Made by a program: the position numbers and the translations under genes
In this document: positions 1 through 8,064 of the stretch, one piece after another
How positions within the stretch are numbered: the first letter of the stretch is position 1
Layout: the number at the start of each line of letters is the position of its first letter
The notes under the pieces: generated by a model
Databases searched by the model: none
What the model saw: only the letters and a program-made list of their open reading frames with translations
What the model was told of the DNA's origin: nothing
DNA from: Litchfieldella anticariensis FP35 = DSM 16096
Lineage (GTDB): Bacteria; Pseudomonadota; Gammaproteobacteria; Pseudomonadales; Halomonadaceae
Length of the DNA: 64,000 nucleotides
NCBI RefSeq assembly: GCF_000409775.1
Contig: NZ_KE332392.1
Span: forward strand, 1 to 64,000
Direction: 5' to 3'

Positions 1-792
1 GCGGTGGCTACGGCATGTTGGCGCTGCCGCGGATCGGCCACGAGGTGATTGTCTCGTTCCTGGAGGGCGATCCCGACCAGCCGCTGATCACCGGGCGCAC
101 CTACCATGCCGCCAACATCCCGCCCTACGCGCTGCCCGAGCACAAGACGCGCACCGTGATTCGTACCCAGACCCACCAGGGCGACGGCTTCAACGAACTG
201 CGCTTCGAGGATGCCAAGGACCGCGAGCAGATCTGGCTGCACGCCCAGAAGGACCTCGAACTGCTCACCGAGCACGACCGTACCGAGGAGATCCGCAACG
301 ACAGCCACCTCACGGTCAAGCGCGACCGTATCGGCGAGATCGACCGCGACGACCACCTCAGCGTGGCGCCAAGAAAAGCCCGACGGCAGCCGACACCTGA
401 TCGTCGAGGGCAGCCTGCACGTCCGGGCCGGCCAGGCCTGGCTCAGCGAGAGCGGGCGCGAACTGCACATCAAGGCCGGCCAGCAGGTGGTGCTGGAAGC
501 CGGCAGCGAGCTGACCCTCAACGCCGGCGGCAGCTTCCTCAAGCTCGATGGCAGCGGCGTGACCATCGTCGGCCCGACGGTACGAATGAATGCCGGTGGC
601 AGCCCCGGCCGGGGCAGCGGCCAGGCGGTGGAGAGCCCGCTGCTGCCAGGGCATGCGGTCCCGGAAACCAGTGAAGACGTCACGCTCAAGGCGCCAGCGG
701 CCTTGCTCAAACAGGAGTATGCGTTGCACGAAGCGGCACAAGTGGGTGATGGGGTATGCGAGGTTTGCGAAGCCGCCAAGGGGGATAGCTGA
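1..792 (+). pseudogene. vgrG: Type VI secretion spike protein VgrG, 3' part, frameshifted
   Basis: C-terminal part of a VgrG (TssI) spike protein; the 5' end lies outside the window. The first readable frame (from position 3) has the gp5-like OB-fold signature [14 protein letters not shown] and then [12 protein letters not shown], which are hallmarks of VgrG. It continues into DHLSV near position 360. From about 375 the homology resumes in another frame: a DUF2345-like beta-repeat tail with [19 protein letters not shown] and [10 protein letters not shown], ending at 792. One extra base around 361-375 explains the break. This may be a real mutation or a sequencing error; if real, the tail that carries cargo is lost. 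The stop overlaps the next start (TGATG), so the adaptor gene is coupled to it. Confidence 0.78.
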
Positions 793-1337
793 TGTCCAGC
801 ACCTGGATGATGATCGATGGCAAACTCAATCCGCAGGCCATGCAATCGCTCTACACCCAGGGCATGGCGGAGGAAGTCCGGCCCATTCTGCTGGGCACCC
901 CCTATGCTCCCATTGCCGCGTCAGGACCTCTGCTGGCGCGTATTGGCGATGACAGCCAGCTTCATGAGCACTGGCGCGCCAACGAGTCACCGGCGCTTCA
1001 TGCGTGGTGCCTGAATAGTTCACTACCTGCCTTGTCACTGGTAGCGCATTGGCGTCGGCGCCTTCTGCTTCAGGGGCCACAGGGGCGCCGCCTTTGGTTG
1101 CGTTATGCCGATGCTCGTGTCATTACGCGTGGTCTCGCACACGCCGTCTTTCCCCGCGGCTTCTGGCATGCCACGACATCGCTGCAACTCGCCGCTAACC
1201 AGGGTGCCTGCTCCCTGCTTCCCGAGCCGGACTGGGAGGAGCCCAGCACCCCCACGATGACACCACACTTCTCTCTCGGTGAGCAGCAACTGGCCTTGCT
1301 GTCACCTCTCTCCAGGACTCAGGAGATGCCGACATGA
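792..1337 (+). CDS. DUF4123 family T6SS effector adaptor (Tap/TEC-like)
   Basis: 181-residue protein with the layout of DUF4123 chaperones, which load effectors onto their cognate VgrG. Residues 30-50 read PILLGTPYAPIAASGPLL, the typical segment where these proteins describe a small pocket after a central helix. The gene starts on the A of the vgrG stop codon and its own stop overlaps the next start (ATGA). Three genes are therefore translationally coupled in the usual order spike, adaptor, effector. Function is inferred from family and context. The protein should act in the cytoplasm and bind the N-terminal region of the downstream effector. Its length is slightly short for the family, and the C-terminal third is poorly conserved to my eye. 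Confidence 0.75.
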   Translation: MSSTWMMIDGKLNPQAMQSLYTQGMAEEVRPILLGTPYAPIAASGPLLARIGDDSQLHEHWRANESPALHAWCLNSSLPALSLVAHWRRRLLLQGPQGRRLWLRYADARVITRGLAHAVFPRGFWHATTSLQLAANQGACSLLPEPDWEEPSTPTMTPHFSLGEQQLALLSPLSRTQEMPT

Positions 1338-3307
1338 GCGCTGCCCAATGCCCTCTGCTGGCCGCTATCATCCCGGTGCGTTACGCCATTGGCCATGAAG
1401 GGCTGACCAGCGATTTCCTCGATGACCTGCCACTCCCCGCCCTCGAAGGACGATGCTTGGCTGAAGACGCCGACGCGGACACCCGAGCGCTGCGCTATGT
1501 CGCCCGCCCGCTTCGCGATGGCTGGTGCTATGTATGGCTGGACAGGCAGCAACGCCTGGTGGAATACGAAGTGGCCCAAGGACGCCTCGATGAAACAGCG
1601 CGTGGCGGTCCGGTGATAATGCCAGGAGGTGGGCCCTACCTGTTCCTGCCAGCGGGCGAGACGGCCAGGCTCGCCTGGTCCCCAGTGCGTTGGAGCGATA
1701 CGCATTATGCCGAACTAAGCGCTCAAGCGAGTCGACGCCAAGCCTTGATGCGAGCCATCATTCCTGGCCAGGGCCCAGCCAGCGGGCCCCTGGAATGGGC
1801 CGCGCAAGTACCGGAACTGAGCGACGCACCGCCTGCCTCATTCGCCTGGAGCAGTGAGCCCGACGTTGATCTCCCTCGCTGGGAGACATTGACGCCAACC
1901 CTGACCCAGGCCGAGGTTCAGGCCGTGGCGGTGCTCGACGACCCTTGGGGCGTCGTCATCGATCTGGCCTTTCTCGTTCGGCGTGGCTATGCCCGCCGTG
2001 AGGATTGGTTCGCCAAGGAGGGCGAAGAGCGGACCCTGGCTCAGCATATCCTGGCGCTGGCCAGGCAGAACCGCGAATTCTGGGCCGAACTGCCCACCCT
2101 GGCGGACCAGCCGCGAATCGAGGAAGCCGCCAAGCGTTACGATGCCGAGATCGCCGAACTGGAAGTGATGATAGGCAGCGTCGTTGCCGACTGGCGGCGC
2201 TGGATGGAAACGTGCTGGGAGGACGGCAATCCCGCCACCCTGGCCGCCGCGCAAAGCCACTTCGAACCTTCGCGCGCCGAGGATCACGATGCCATGGAGA
2301 CCCTGTGGACCGCCGCCCTGCTGGGCCCCACCCAAAGCCAGATCGGCGCCGCCCTGGTCGAAAGGCTGATGGATCCCGAGCAAGGCCCCCAGGACCCGGA
2401 GGCGGGACACTCGCTGTGGACGGTGCTGCTCGGCCAATCCCGGGCCATGACGCTCTCCGATGTCACACGGCTGCTGACGGCGGGCGACCTAAGCGGTGAG
2501 AATGACTGGCAGGGCTGGGCCACCAACCTCAACCAGCTTTCCAGCCAGATGGGCAACGGCGTAGTCGCCGCGCGTGAAGGCTTGTTCCTGGCCCTGGGCA
2601 GCGTCGTAGGCCCTCACCTGAACGCGCTGGGCGCCACCTCGCTCCACAAGCCCCTGGTGGCGGGGTACTTCGCCGCGGCGCTGGCGCGCAGCGGTCAACG
2701 CGTGTTCGCCGAACCGGTACCCGCCAAACAGGTGATCGACTGGCTCAATAGGCCCATGGCAAGCGCCGTCGGCGCGCCGGAATCACTGGCCCGGCTACGC
2801 CCGGACCTGCTGCCCGATCTCGAAGGCAAAAATGTCACCACGCTACGCCTGGCCGCCAACGATGCCAGCGCGCCGCCGCGCGGCAACCCCTTCGTCGAGG
2901 CACTTAGCGACGCGCCGCTCAAGGGCATATTGTTAGGGCTCAATGGGTGGATGCTGGGAGATGCTTTGGACGACTTCATTCAAGATGTTACGACTGAAAC
3001 AAGCTTGTCTTTGGGATCCAGCTTGTTTGGTACTGGGGCGGCAACCATGGCCTTGGCTCAGCACACACGACAACTGGAGGCGGAGAAGCTGCGGATAACT
3101 ACGGGCATGTCTGCGGAGTGGGTCGAGCGTTACCGTCAGTTTCTGGTCCTGGGTCAGGCGACCAACTTTGCCCTGGCGATGGCTGCCGTCCTGGATACCT
3201 TCTCCTTTGGCCGTCAGGCCCTGGATAGCCTGGGCAGGGGCGACCGCGACAGCGCCGCCGTGCAAGCTGGCATGAGCGCCGCCAGCGCCGGTCAGACCGC
3301 GCTGTGA
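1334..3307 (+). CDS. MIX-motif T6SS effector, N-terminal part (VasX/BTH_I2691-like)
   Basis: 657-residue protein beginning with CPLLAAIIPVRYAI, the start typical of VasX-type effectors. Residues 60-68 (LRDGWCYVW) fit the MIX marker pattern hRxGhhYhh found in T6SS-delivered toxins. The middle is long and mostly helical; residues 603-623 are hydrophobic. The frame stops at 3307 just as the sequence reads ...SAASAGQTAL, and the following frame continues in a way that looks like the same protein (TMGQAAEAAALAS, then a membrane helix). I therefore see this as the N-terminal two-thirds of a membrane-acting effector of about 850 residues, split by a frameshift or expressed as two coupled chains. Start ATG 1334 overlaps the adaptor stop. 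Confidence 0.7.
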   Translation: MSAAQCPLLAAIIPVRYAIGHEGLTSDFLDDLPLPALEGRCLAEDADADTRALRYVARPLRDGWCYVWLDRQQRLVEYEVAQGRLDETARGGPVIMPGGGPYLFLPAGETARLAWSPVRWSDTHYAELSAQASRRQALMRAIIPGQGPASGPLEWAAQVPELSDAPPASFAWSSEPDVDLPRWETLTPTLTQAEVQAVAVLDDPWGVVIDLAFLVRRGYARREDWFAKEGEERTLAQHILALARQNREFWAELPTLADQPRIEEAAKRYDAEIAELEVMIGSVVADWRRWMETCWEDGNPATLAAAQSHFEPSRAEDHDAMETLWTAALLGPTQSQIGAALVERLMDPEQGPQDPEAGHSLWTVLLGQSRAMTLSDVTRLLTAGDLSGENDWQGWATNLNQLSSQMGNGVVAAREGLFLALGSVVGPHLNALGATSLHKPLVAGYFAAALARSGQRVFAEPVPAKQVIDWLNRPMASAVGAPESLARLRPDLLPDLEGKNVTTLRLAANDASAPPRGNPFVEALSDAPLKGILLGLNGWMLGDALDDFIQDVTTETSLSLGSSLFGTGAATMALAQHTRQLEAEKLRITTGMSAEWVERYRQFLVLGQATNFALAMAAVLDTFSFGRQALDSLGRGDRDSAAVQAGMSAASAGQTAL

Positions 3308-3894
3308 CCATGGGCCAGGCCGCCGAAGCCGCCGCCCTGGCCAGTCGTGCCAGCACGCCGGGCCTGATGCTCAGCCTGGTGATCCTGGTCATCGGCGGGG
3401 CGATCAGCCTGCGCTACACGCAGGAAACGCCGCTCCAGAACTGGGTGCGCCGGACCCGCTTCGGCACCCACCCCGCCGCCTGGGCCGGCGACCTGGAAAA
3501 GGAACTCGACCACCTGTTCCAGTTGCTCTATGCGCCGCGTATCCGCCTGGAGCGCCGCGCCGAGTGGAACCAGCGGCTGAATACCCACTATACGGCGGTA
3601 TGGCTGCTGGTCGAATTCCCCGCCGCCAGGGCGCGCTTCCCGGGCATGTTCACCCTGGAAGCCTCCGAGCGCTGGAAAGCCGGCTGGTTCGGCACCGAAA
3701 CCCGCCGGGTGGTGCTGACGGAAAAGGACCTGGAGCTGGATATCGGCGGCAGGCACCGGCATGATCGGCCCGTCTACCGCAAGGTCTACCATGCCACCCC
3801 CGAGGACGAGACGCTGCGCGAGATCGTCGGCACACTGTACTACCGCCCCCTGCCGGAGCTGACCCTGTCGCCGGTGGACATCAGGATCGATTGA
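3304..3894 (+). CDS. T6SS effector C-terminal part, membrane-anchored fragment
   Basis: 196-residue frame beginning at a GTG that overlaps the preceding stop (GTGA). Residues 21-37 (LMLSLVILVIGGAISL) form one clear transmembrane helix. The rest is a charged soluble domain with many Trp and Arg residues. Removing two bases (a repeated TG at 3303-3306) would fuse it to the upstream effector as ...QTALTMGQAAEA..., so it is most simply the C-terminal part of that effector. No independent ribosome binding site is evident apart from the overlap. It could still be made as a separate chain by coupled re-initiation. Biochemical activity is unknown; VasX relatives are thought to disturb membranes. Confidence 0.6.
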   Translation: MTMGQAAEAAALASRASTPGLMLSLVILVIGGAISLRYTQETPLQNWVRRTRFGTHPAAWAGDLEKELDHLFQLLYAPRIRLERRAEWNQRLNTHYTAVWLLVEFPAARARFPGMFTLEASERWKAGWFGTETRRVVLTEKDLELDIGGRHRHDRPVYRKVYHATPEDETLREIVGTLYYRPLPELTLSPVDIRID

Positions 3895-3899
3895 GGCCC

Positions 3900-4895
3900 A
3901 TGCACAGCATCCATAACTTCTTCGCCGACCTCTCCCAAAAACTCGGCCTGGCCGACGAGGTCATCCGGCTCTCGCCGCGCCGGCCGGCGGCCAAACAGCC
4001 GTTCCAGCTCGGCGACGTCCAGGAGCAGAACGAGGTCTATCTCGACCTGGGCACCGGCGCCGATTTCAGCAAGGGCGGGATGACCGGTACGCTGGCCTGG
4101 GGAGCCTTTTATATGGCTATGTTCGGACTCCTCGCTTTGCGTCATGAAGGACAACTCGACAATTACCTGATTTTAATTAGTGTTCTGTTCGGTATTGTCT
4201 CTGCGATCTTTCTAATCGAGGTATTGTTGCCCTTTCCCATGCCGGTGCGCTTCAACCGCCGCACCCGCGAGGTGTACTTCCAGGACCGCCACAAGCTCTA
4301 CCATGTGCCGTGGGACGAGGCGGTGGCGTGGATGCAGCAGACCCGTCAGGTCACCCAGTACACCGGCGCCACGCGCATGACCCTGCTGCAGTTGCTGCTG
4401 CAGCGCTTCCGCCGCCCCGAGGAGGTGATCGCCCTGCAGCTCTCGCTGCCGTTGGGCAAGACCCCGGAGATCCAGGGCATGCTGTGGGAGTACCTGCGCT
4501 GCTATATGGAGAAGGGCCCGTGGTTCGACGATCACGGCACGCCGTTGGCGGAATCCAACCGTGGGGAGGTGCTCAAACGCCGCGCTGGAAACAAGGCCAA
4601 TCTGCGAGGGTTGTGGCGAAATTACATGAAAGGCCTGGAAATAGGCGTCGATACCAAGGCGTCCGTCGCGTTCTCGGTAGCCATCCACTTGCTTTTATAC
4701 CCCAATTTACTGGTGCAGGACTGGACCACCGCCGTGGCCCGGCGCCGCGCCGAGAAGAATCAGTGGCACGCGCTGGTGCGGGAACGCTGCCGCGCGGACG
4801 GCCCCACCACCCGGCTCTACGACCTGGAACTGGCCGAGGGGCTACATCCCGAAGCGGGTGACGATGCCCCGGCCGCGTCCTCCACAGGCGGATAG
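3900..4895 (+). CDS. DUF6708-like membrane protein, copy 1 (putative immunity)
   Basis: 331-residue protein starting at ATG 3900; an in-frame TTG nine bases upstream is less likely because both paralogues begin at the equivalent ATG. It has two transmembrane segments (about residues 61-80 and 88-112). A conserved stretch PVRFNRRTREVYFQDR follows, resembling the DUF6708 family seen near T6SS effectors, and then a long cytoplasmic-looking domain. It sits five bases after the effector fragment. Immunity proteins against membrane-acting T6SS toxins are often encoded exactly here and are often membrane proteins, so immunity is a reasonable inference. No experimental function is known to me for this family. 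Confidence 0.6.
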   Translation: MHSIHNFFADLSQKLGLADEVIRLSPRRPAAKQPFQLGDVQEQNEVYLDLGTGADFSKGGMTGTLAWGAFYMAMFGLLALRHEGQLDNYLILISVLFGIVSAIFLIEVLLPFPMPVRFNRRTREVYFQDRHKLYHVPWDEAVAWMQQTRQVTQYTGATRMTLLQLLLQRFRRPEEVIALQLSLPLGKTPEIQGMLWEYLRCYMEKGPWFDDHGTPLAESNRGEVLKRRAGNKANLRGLWRNYMKGLEIGVDTKASVAFSVAIHLLLYPNLLVQDWTTAVARRRAEKNQWHALVRERCRADGPTTRLYDLELAEGLHPEAGDDAPAASSTGG

Positions 4896-4898
4896 GCC

Positions 4899-5885
4899 AT
4901 GCACAGCATCCGCACCTTTTTCGCCGATCTCTCCCAAAAAGCGGGCCTCGTCGACGAGGTCATCCGGCTCTCGCCGCAGCGGCCGGCCGCCAAACAACCC
5001 TTCCAGCTCGGCGATGTCCAGGAGCAGAACGAGGTCTATCTCGACCTGGGCACCGGCGCCGATTTCAGCAAAGGGGGGTTGACCGGAATACTGGCCTGGG
5101 GGGCTTTTTATATGGCACTACTCGGACTTCTCGCCTTGCGTCAGGAAGGACAACTCGACAATTATCTAATTTTAATTGGCACTCTGTCCGGTGTCGTCTC
5201 AGTAATCTTTCTGATCGAGGTGTTGCTGCCCTTTCCCATGCCGGTGCGCTTCAACCGCCGCACGCGTGAGGTGTACTTCCAGGATCGCCACAAGCTCTAC
5301 CATGTGCCGTGGGACGAGGCGGTGGCGTGGATGCAGCAGACCCGTCAGGTCACCCAGTACACCGGCGCCACGCGCATGACCCTGCTGCAGTTGCTGCTGC
5401 AGCGCTTCCGCCGCCCCGAGGAGGTGATCGCCCTGCAGCTCTCGCTGCCGTTGGGCAAGACCCCGGAGATCCAGGGCATGCTGTGGGAGTACCTGCGCTG
5501 CTATATGGAGAAGGGCCCATGGTTCGACGATCATGGCACGCCATTGGCGGAATCCAACCGTGAGGAGGTGCTCGAACGGCGGCGGGGAAAGAAGGCCGAT
5601 CTCAAGGGCATCTGGCGAATGCATATGGACGACCTGAGAAAGGGCACGGAAACCAGGTCGGGCGTGGCGATGTTCGTGGCCGTCCACTTGCTTTTCTACC
5701 CAAATTTCCTGGTGCAGGACTGGACCACCGCCGTGGCCCGCCGCCGCGCCGAGAAGCGCCAGTGGCACGCGCTGGTGCGGGAGCGCTGCCGCGCGGACGG
5801 CCCCACCACCCGGCTCTACGACCTGGAACTGGCCGAGGGGCTGCATCCGGAAGCGGCTGCGGCCGCTTCCTCCACAGGCGGATAG
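4899..5885 (+). CDS. DUF6708-like membrane protein, copy 2 (tandem paralogue)
   Basis: 328-residue near-copy of the preceding gene, starting three bases after its stop. The N-terminal 60 residues, the segment from about residue 113 to 185 and the last 50 residues are almost identical to copy 1. The two membrane helices and residues about 190-245 differ clearly (for example EEVLERRRGKKADLKGI against GEVLKRRAGNKANLRGL). This patchwork suggests duplication followed by divergence of selected blocks, or gene conversion of the others. The role is inferred to be immunity to the adjacent effector or to related effectors. Confidence 0.6.
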   Translation: MHSIRTFFADLSQKAGLVDEVIRLSPQRPAAKQPFQLGDVQEQNEVYLDLGTGADFSKGGLTGILAWGAFYMALLGLLALRQEGQLDNYLILIGTLSGVVSVIFLIEVLLPFPMPVRFNRRTREVYFQDRHKLYHVPWDEAVAWMQQTRQVTQYTGATRMTLLQLLLQRFRRPEEVIALQLSLPLGKTPEIQGMLWEYLRCYMEKGPWFDDHGTPLAESNREEVLERRRGKKADLKGIWRMHMDDLRKGTETRSGVAMFVAVHLLFYPNFLVQDWTTAVARRRAEKRQWHALVRERCRADGPTTRLYDLELAEGLHPEAAAAASSTGG

Positions 5886-5888
5886 GCC

Positions 5889-5987
5889 ATGCACAGCATC
5901 CATAACTTCTTTGCCGATCTCTCCCGGAAACTCGGCCTGGCCGACGAGGTCATCCGGCTCTCGCCGCAGCGGCCGGCTGTCGCCAGC
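5889..5987 (+). pseudogene. Truncated third copy of the DUF6708-like gene
   Basis: The first 33 codons of a third copy (MHSIHNFFADLSRKLGLADE...) begin three bases after copy 2. After RLSPQRPA the similarity ends at about 5987 and the sequence changes to unrelated DNA near the end of the opposite-strand TraX-like gene. An open frame runs on to 6188 but is only fortuitous, because it overlaps that gene. The remnant marks the right edge of the tandem array and probably a deletion or recombination junction. Confidence 0.7.
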
Positions 5988-6024
5988 GGGCGGCAACTCT
6001 TCTCGGGACAGGAACTATCAGGTG

Positions 6025-6825
6025 TCAACCGAGCCCTCCGGTTAACCACAACCATAGGGCGATGGCAGCAAAATGACCTGGGTACCACGCCAGCCACAAG
6101 CGGCGCGGCATCTTCATGCCGATCTTGGGGATATGCCGTGCGGCACCGGTTGCCAGCAGCAACATTACCAGGCTGGTGGCGACGGTAAATGACTTGGCCA
6201 TGTCCGAACTGTTCATGAGCCCTGCAACGACCAGCAAGGGGAGGGCGGCGCTCACCGCCAGCAGGCGTTCAGTCAGTGTTTCTCCTCCATGACTCAGGTG
6301 ATGCATCGCCAGCATGTACAGCGGCACCATCAATAGGCCGCGATGACCGTATTCCACCCAGTTTCCGAGCAGGAGCCATGCCACCAGGGACGCCGTCATT
6401 GCCAAGCCCAACCAAGCGGTGCTCAGTTCCTGGCGCTGGTAGCGTTCGAGTAGATCGCGCCACCAGGCGCTCCAGGCGAGTCCGGCGGACAGGGTGAAGC
6501 AGATATTGAGGATCAGAGCATCGGAGACCCTGGGCATCAACATGTAAGGGAGTTGGGCGATCAGGCCGATCACCAGGATCCGGCGTGCATAGCGCAGCGG
6601 GTTACGGGTATTGAACAGGGCGTGCCAGGCGACCATGGCGGCGAACAGCGGAAAGGCGATACGCCCGATGGAGCCTCCTGTCCAGCCCATATCCCAACTG
6701 GCTGGCACGACATAGCGGCTCAGATGGTCGATCGACATGGTGACGAGCGCTAGCCACTGTCCCCAGCCGGTCCAGTTCGAAGAAGGGCGCGTGTCATCGG
6801 TTGCCACAATGGCGGGTGCGGGCAT
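6025..6825 (-). CDS. TraX-family integral membrane protein
   Basis: 266-residue hydrophobic protein with about eight predicted membrane helices. Features typical of TraX relatives are MSIDHLSRY early (residues about 30-38), then GRIAFPLFAAMVAW, followed by successive helices. TraX itself acetylates F-pilin, but chromosomal members occur widely outside plasmids and their substrate is unknown; they are acyltransferase-like membrane proteins. Start 6825 is chosen because GGAGGT lies five bases upstream, while the longer frame to 6948 lacks a comparable site and would overlap the upstream gene. It follows the gamma-glutamylcyclotransferase-like gene by 46 bp on the same strand, so the two may be co-transcribed. 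Confidence 0.75.
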   Translation of the reverse strand: MPAPAIVATDDTRPSSNWTGWGQWLALVTMSIDHLSRYVVPASWDMGWTGGSIGRIAFPLFAAMVAWHALFNTRNPLRYARRILVIGLIAQLPYMLMPRVSDALILNICFTLSAGLAWSAWWRDLLERYQRQELSTAWLGLAMTASLVAWLLLGNWVEYGHRGLLMVPLYMLAMHHLSHGGETLTERLLAVSAALPLLVVAGLMNSSDMAKSFTVATSLVMLLLATGAARHIPKIGMKMPRRLWLAWYPGHFAAIALWLWLTGGLG

Positions 6826-6871
6826 CGTTACCTCCGGTTTGTAATCGATGTCGGGGAAGCAGGGCATGCCC

Positions 6872-7294
6872 TCAAGGCGTGCCAATATTACCGTAAAGTG
6901 GGCGATCATGGCGCTTATCATAGACGGCCAGCGGTTGGCTCCTGACATCTTCCGCCCTGGCCGGCGACTTGAAATAACCCCATACGGAGTGCATGCCGCC
7001 CCGGCTATCGGTGATCATTAGCCGCTGGCGCCGATAGCCATCCTGTTCATTGACACCTTCCAGGCGATCGAGTTTACCCAATGTCGGGTTGTCGACCCGA
7101 AAAAGCTCACCGCTTACCCGATGTCCTCGACCGCGAGCATCGATCAGCACCGGCGTATGGGATACGCCATGTAGCACCAGGGGAAAGGGATGACAGGTCG
7201 TTGCCGTGTCGAGGAACCTGGCCGTCGTCATGTAGGGCCCATGGTTGGTGAAGCCGCGTTTGAGTGTGCCGTAGACGAACAGGAGATGTCGCAT
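6872..7294 (-). CDS. Gamma-glutamylcyclotransferase-like (AIG2/GGCT) protein
   Basis: 140-residue cytoplasmic protein with the GGCT fold signature FVYGTLKRG at residues 6-14 and the later acidic stretch LDRLEGVN, where family members carry the catalytic glutamate. Members cleave gamma-glutamyl amines or dipeptides to 5-oxoproline, or have unknown substrates. It is the first gene of a short minus-strand pair with the TraX-like gene. A second, unrelated ChaC-type cyclotransferase is encoded at 52415-52981. Confidence 0.8.
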   Translation of the reverse strand: MRHLLFVYGTLKRGFTNHGPYMTTARFLDTATTCHPFPLVLHGVSHTPVLIDARGRGHRVSGELFRVDNPTLGKLDRLEGVNEQDGYRRQRLMITDSRGGMHSVWGYFKSPARAEDVRSQPLAVYDKRHDRPLYGNIGTP

Positions 7295-7393
7295 CGTTGG
7301 CCTCTTCGGGACGCTAGTGAACGGCTGGAGGTTGGCCGGTCGCCCAGATTTCGTATCGCTGCATCATGGTGAAGTTGACATGCTTCAGGGCGC

Positions 7394-7424
7394 TCGATAG
7401 GTGCACTATCGATTTTATCGATAG
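7394..7424. promoter_or_regulatory. Triple TCGATAG/CTATCGA dyad, candidate operator
   Basis: TCGATAG (7394-7400), CTATCGA (7406-7412) and TCGATAG (7418-7424) form overlapping inverted repeats with five-base spacers. They lie between two divergent units, the GGCT-like gene (start 7294) and dctQ (start 7525). The spacing suits binding of a dimeric repressor or activator. The binding protein is unknown; the LysR gene at 10674 is one candidate. Confidence 0.4.
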
Positions 7425-7524
7425 GCAAGGCGTCACCGTTACTGATGTTTATTGCGGTTTTTCAAAACCTCTGCAAACACTGAAGCGTATCGAATTGTTA
7501 CCTACTACAGGGCAATGAGACGAG

Positions 7525-8064
7525 ATGCCAAGAACAATAAGACTCTATGTACGCTTCGTCGACGCTTTCAGTCGACGAGTGGGGCGCTTCATCATGTACC
7601 TGATATTCGTGATGATCGGCGTCCTGTTGGCTTCCTCGATCGCACGCACGGTTTTCAACAGCCCATTCAACTGGGTGGTGGAGTCGTCGCAATTCATGAT
7701 GGTGGCCTACTTCCTGCTCGGTGGCGCCTACTCCATGCAAATGGAAGCCCACGTCAGGATGGACCTGATCTATGGTCGCCTCTCGCAGCGGCGGCGTGCC
7801 TTGCTCGACGTGGTGACCATCCTGTTCCTGATAACGTTCCTGGTGACGCTGCTGCTGGGCGGCATTTCCAGCACCCAGTACGCGTTGCAGTACGGTGAGC
7901 GCAGCTATTCCGCCTGGGCACCGCCCCTGGCGCCGATCAAGATCATCATGACCTTTGGCATCTTCCTGATGCTGTTGCAGGCGATATCGACCTTCTTCAA
8001 GGACCTGGCGTGCGCCCTTGGTCGTCCCCTTGAAGGCAGCTCCCCCGCGGAGGCGCGTTCATGA
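7525..8064 (+). CDS. dctQ: TRAP transporter small permease (DctQ)
   Basis: 179-residue protein with four membrane helices and the conserved early segment RTVFNSPFNWVVESSQFMMV, typical of DctQ subunits, which pair with DctM in Na+-driven uptake of organic acids. It overlaps dctM by four bases (ATGA) and leads a dctQ-dctM-dctP operon. No close Shine-Dalgarno is obvious, only ACGAG. The substrate cannot be read from this subunit. Confidence 0.88.
   Translation: MPRTIRLYVRFVDAFSRRVGRFIMYLIFVMIGVLLASSIARTVFNSPFNWVVESSQFMMVAYFLLGGAYSMQMEAHVRMDLIYGRLSQRRRALLDVVTILFLITFLVTLLLGGISSTQYALQYGERSYSAWAPPLAPIKIIMTFGIFLMLLQAISTFFKDLACALGRPLEGSSPAEARS

Larger units (their letters stand above)
3897..5987 (+). 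repeat. Tandem gene duplication, two full units and one partial
   Basis: Direct repeats of about 999 and 990 bp, followed by about 100 bp of a third unit. Long runs are nearly identical at the DNA level (for example the segment coding for FNRRTREVYF through LSLPLGKTPEIQ), with divergent blocks in between. Each unit starts with the same GGCCATGCACAGCATCC junction. Confidence 0.85.

Noticed and set aside
5199..5996. 265-codon minus-strand frame across the DUF6708-like copy 2
   Set aside because: Shadow of a duplicated gene, repeated in the other copy as expected from the DNA repeat.
6025..6825. TraX-like gene as a sign of a conjugative element
   Set aside because: No other transfer gene, relaxase or origin is present; TraX relatives are common chromosomal membrane proteins.
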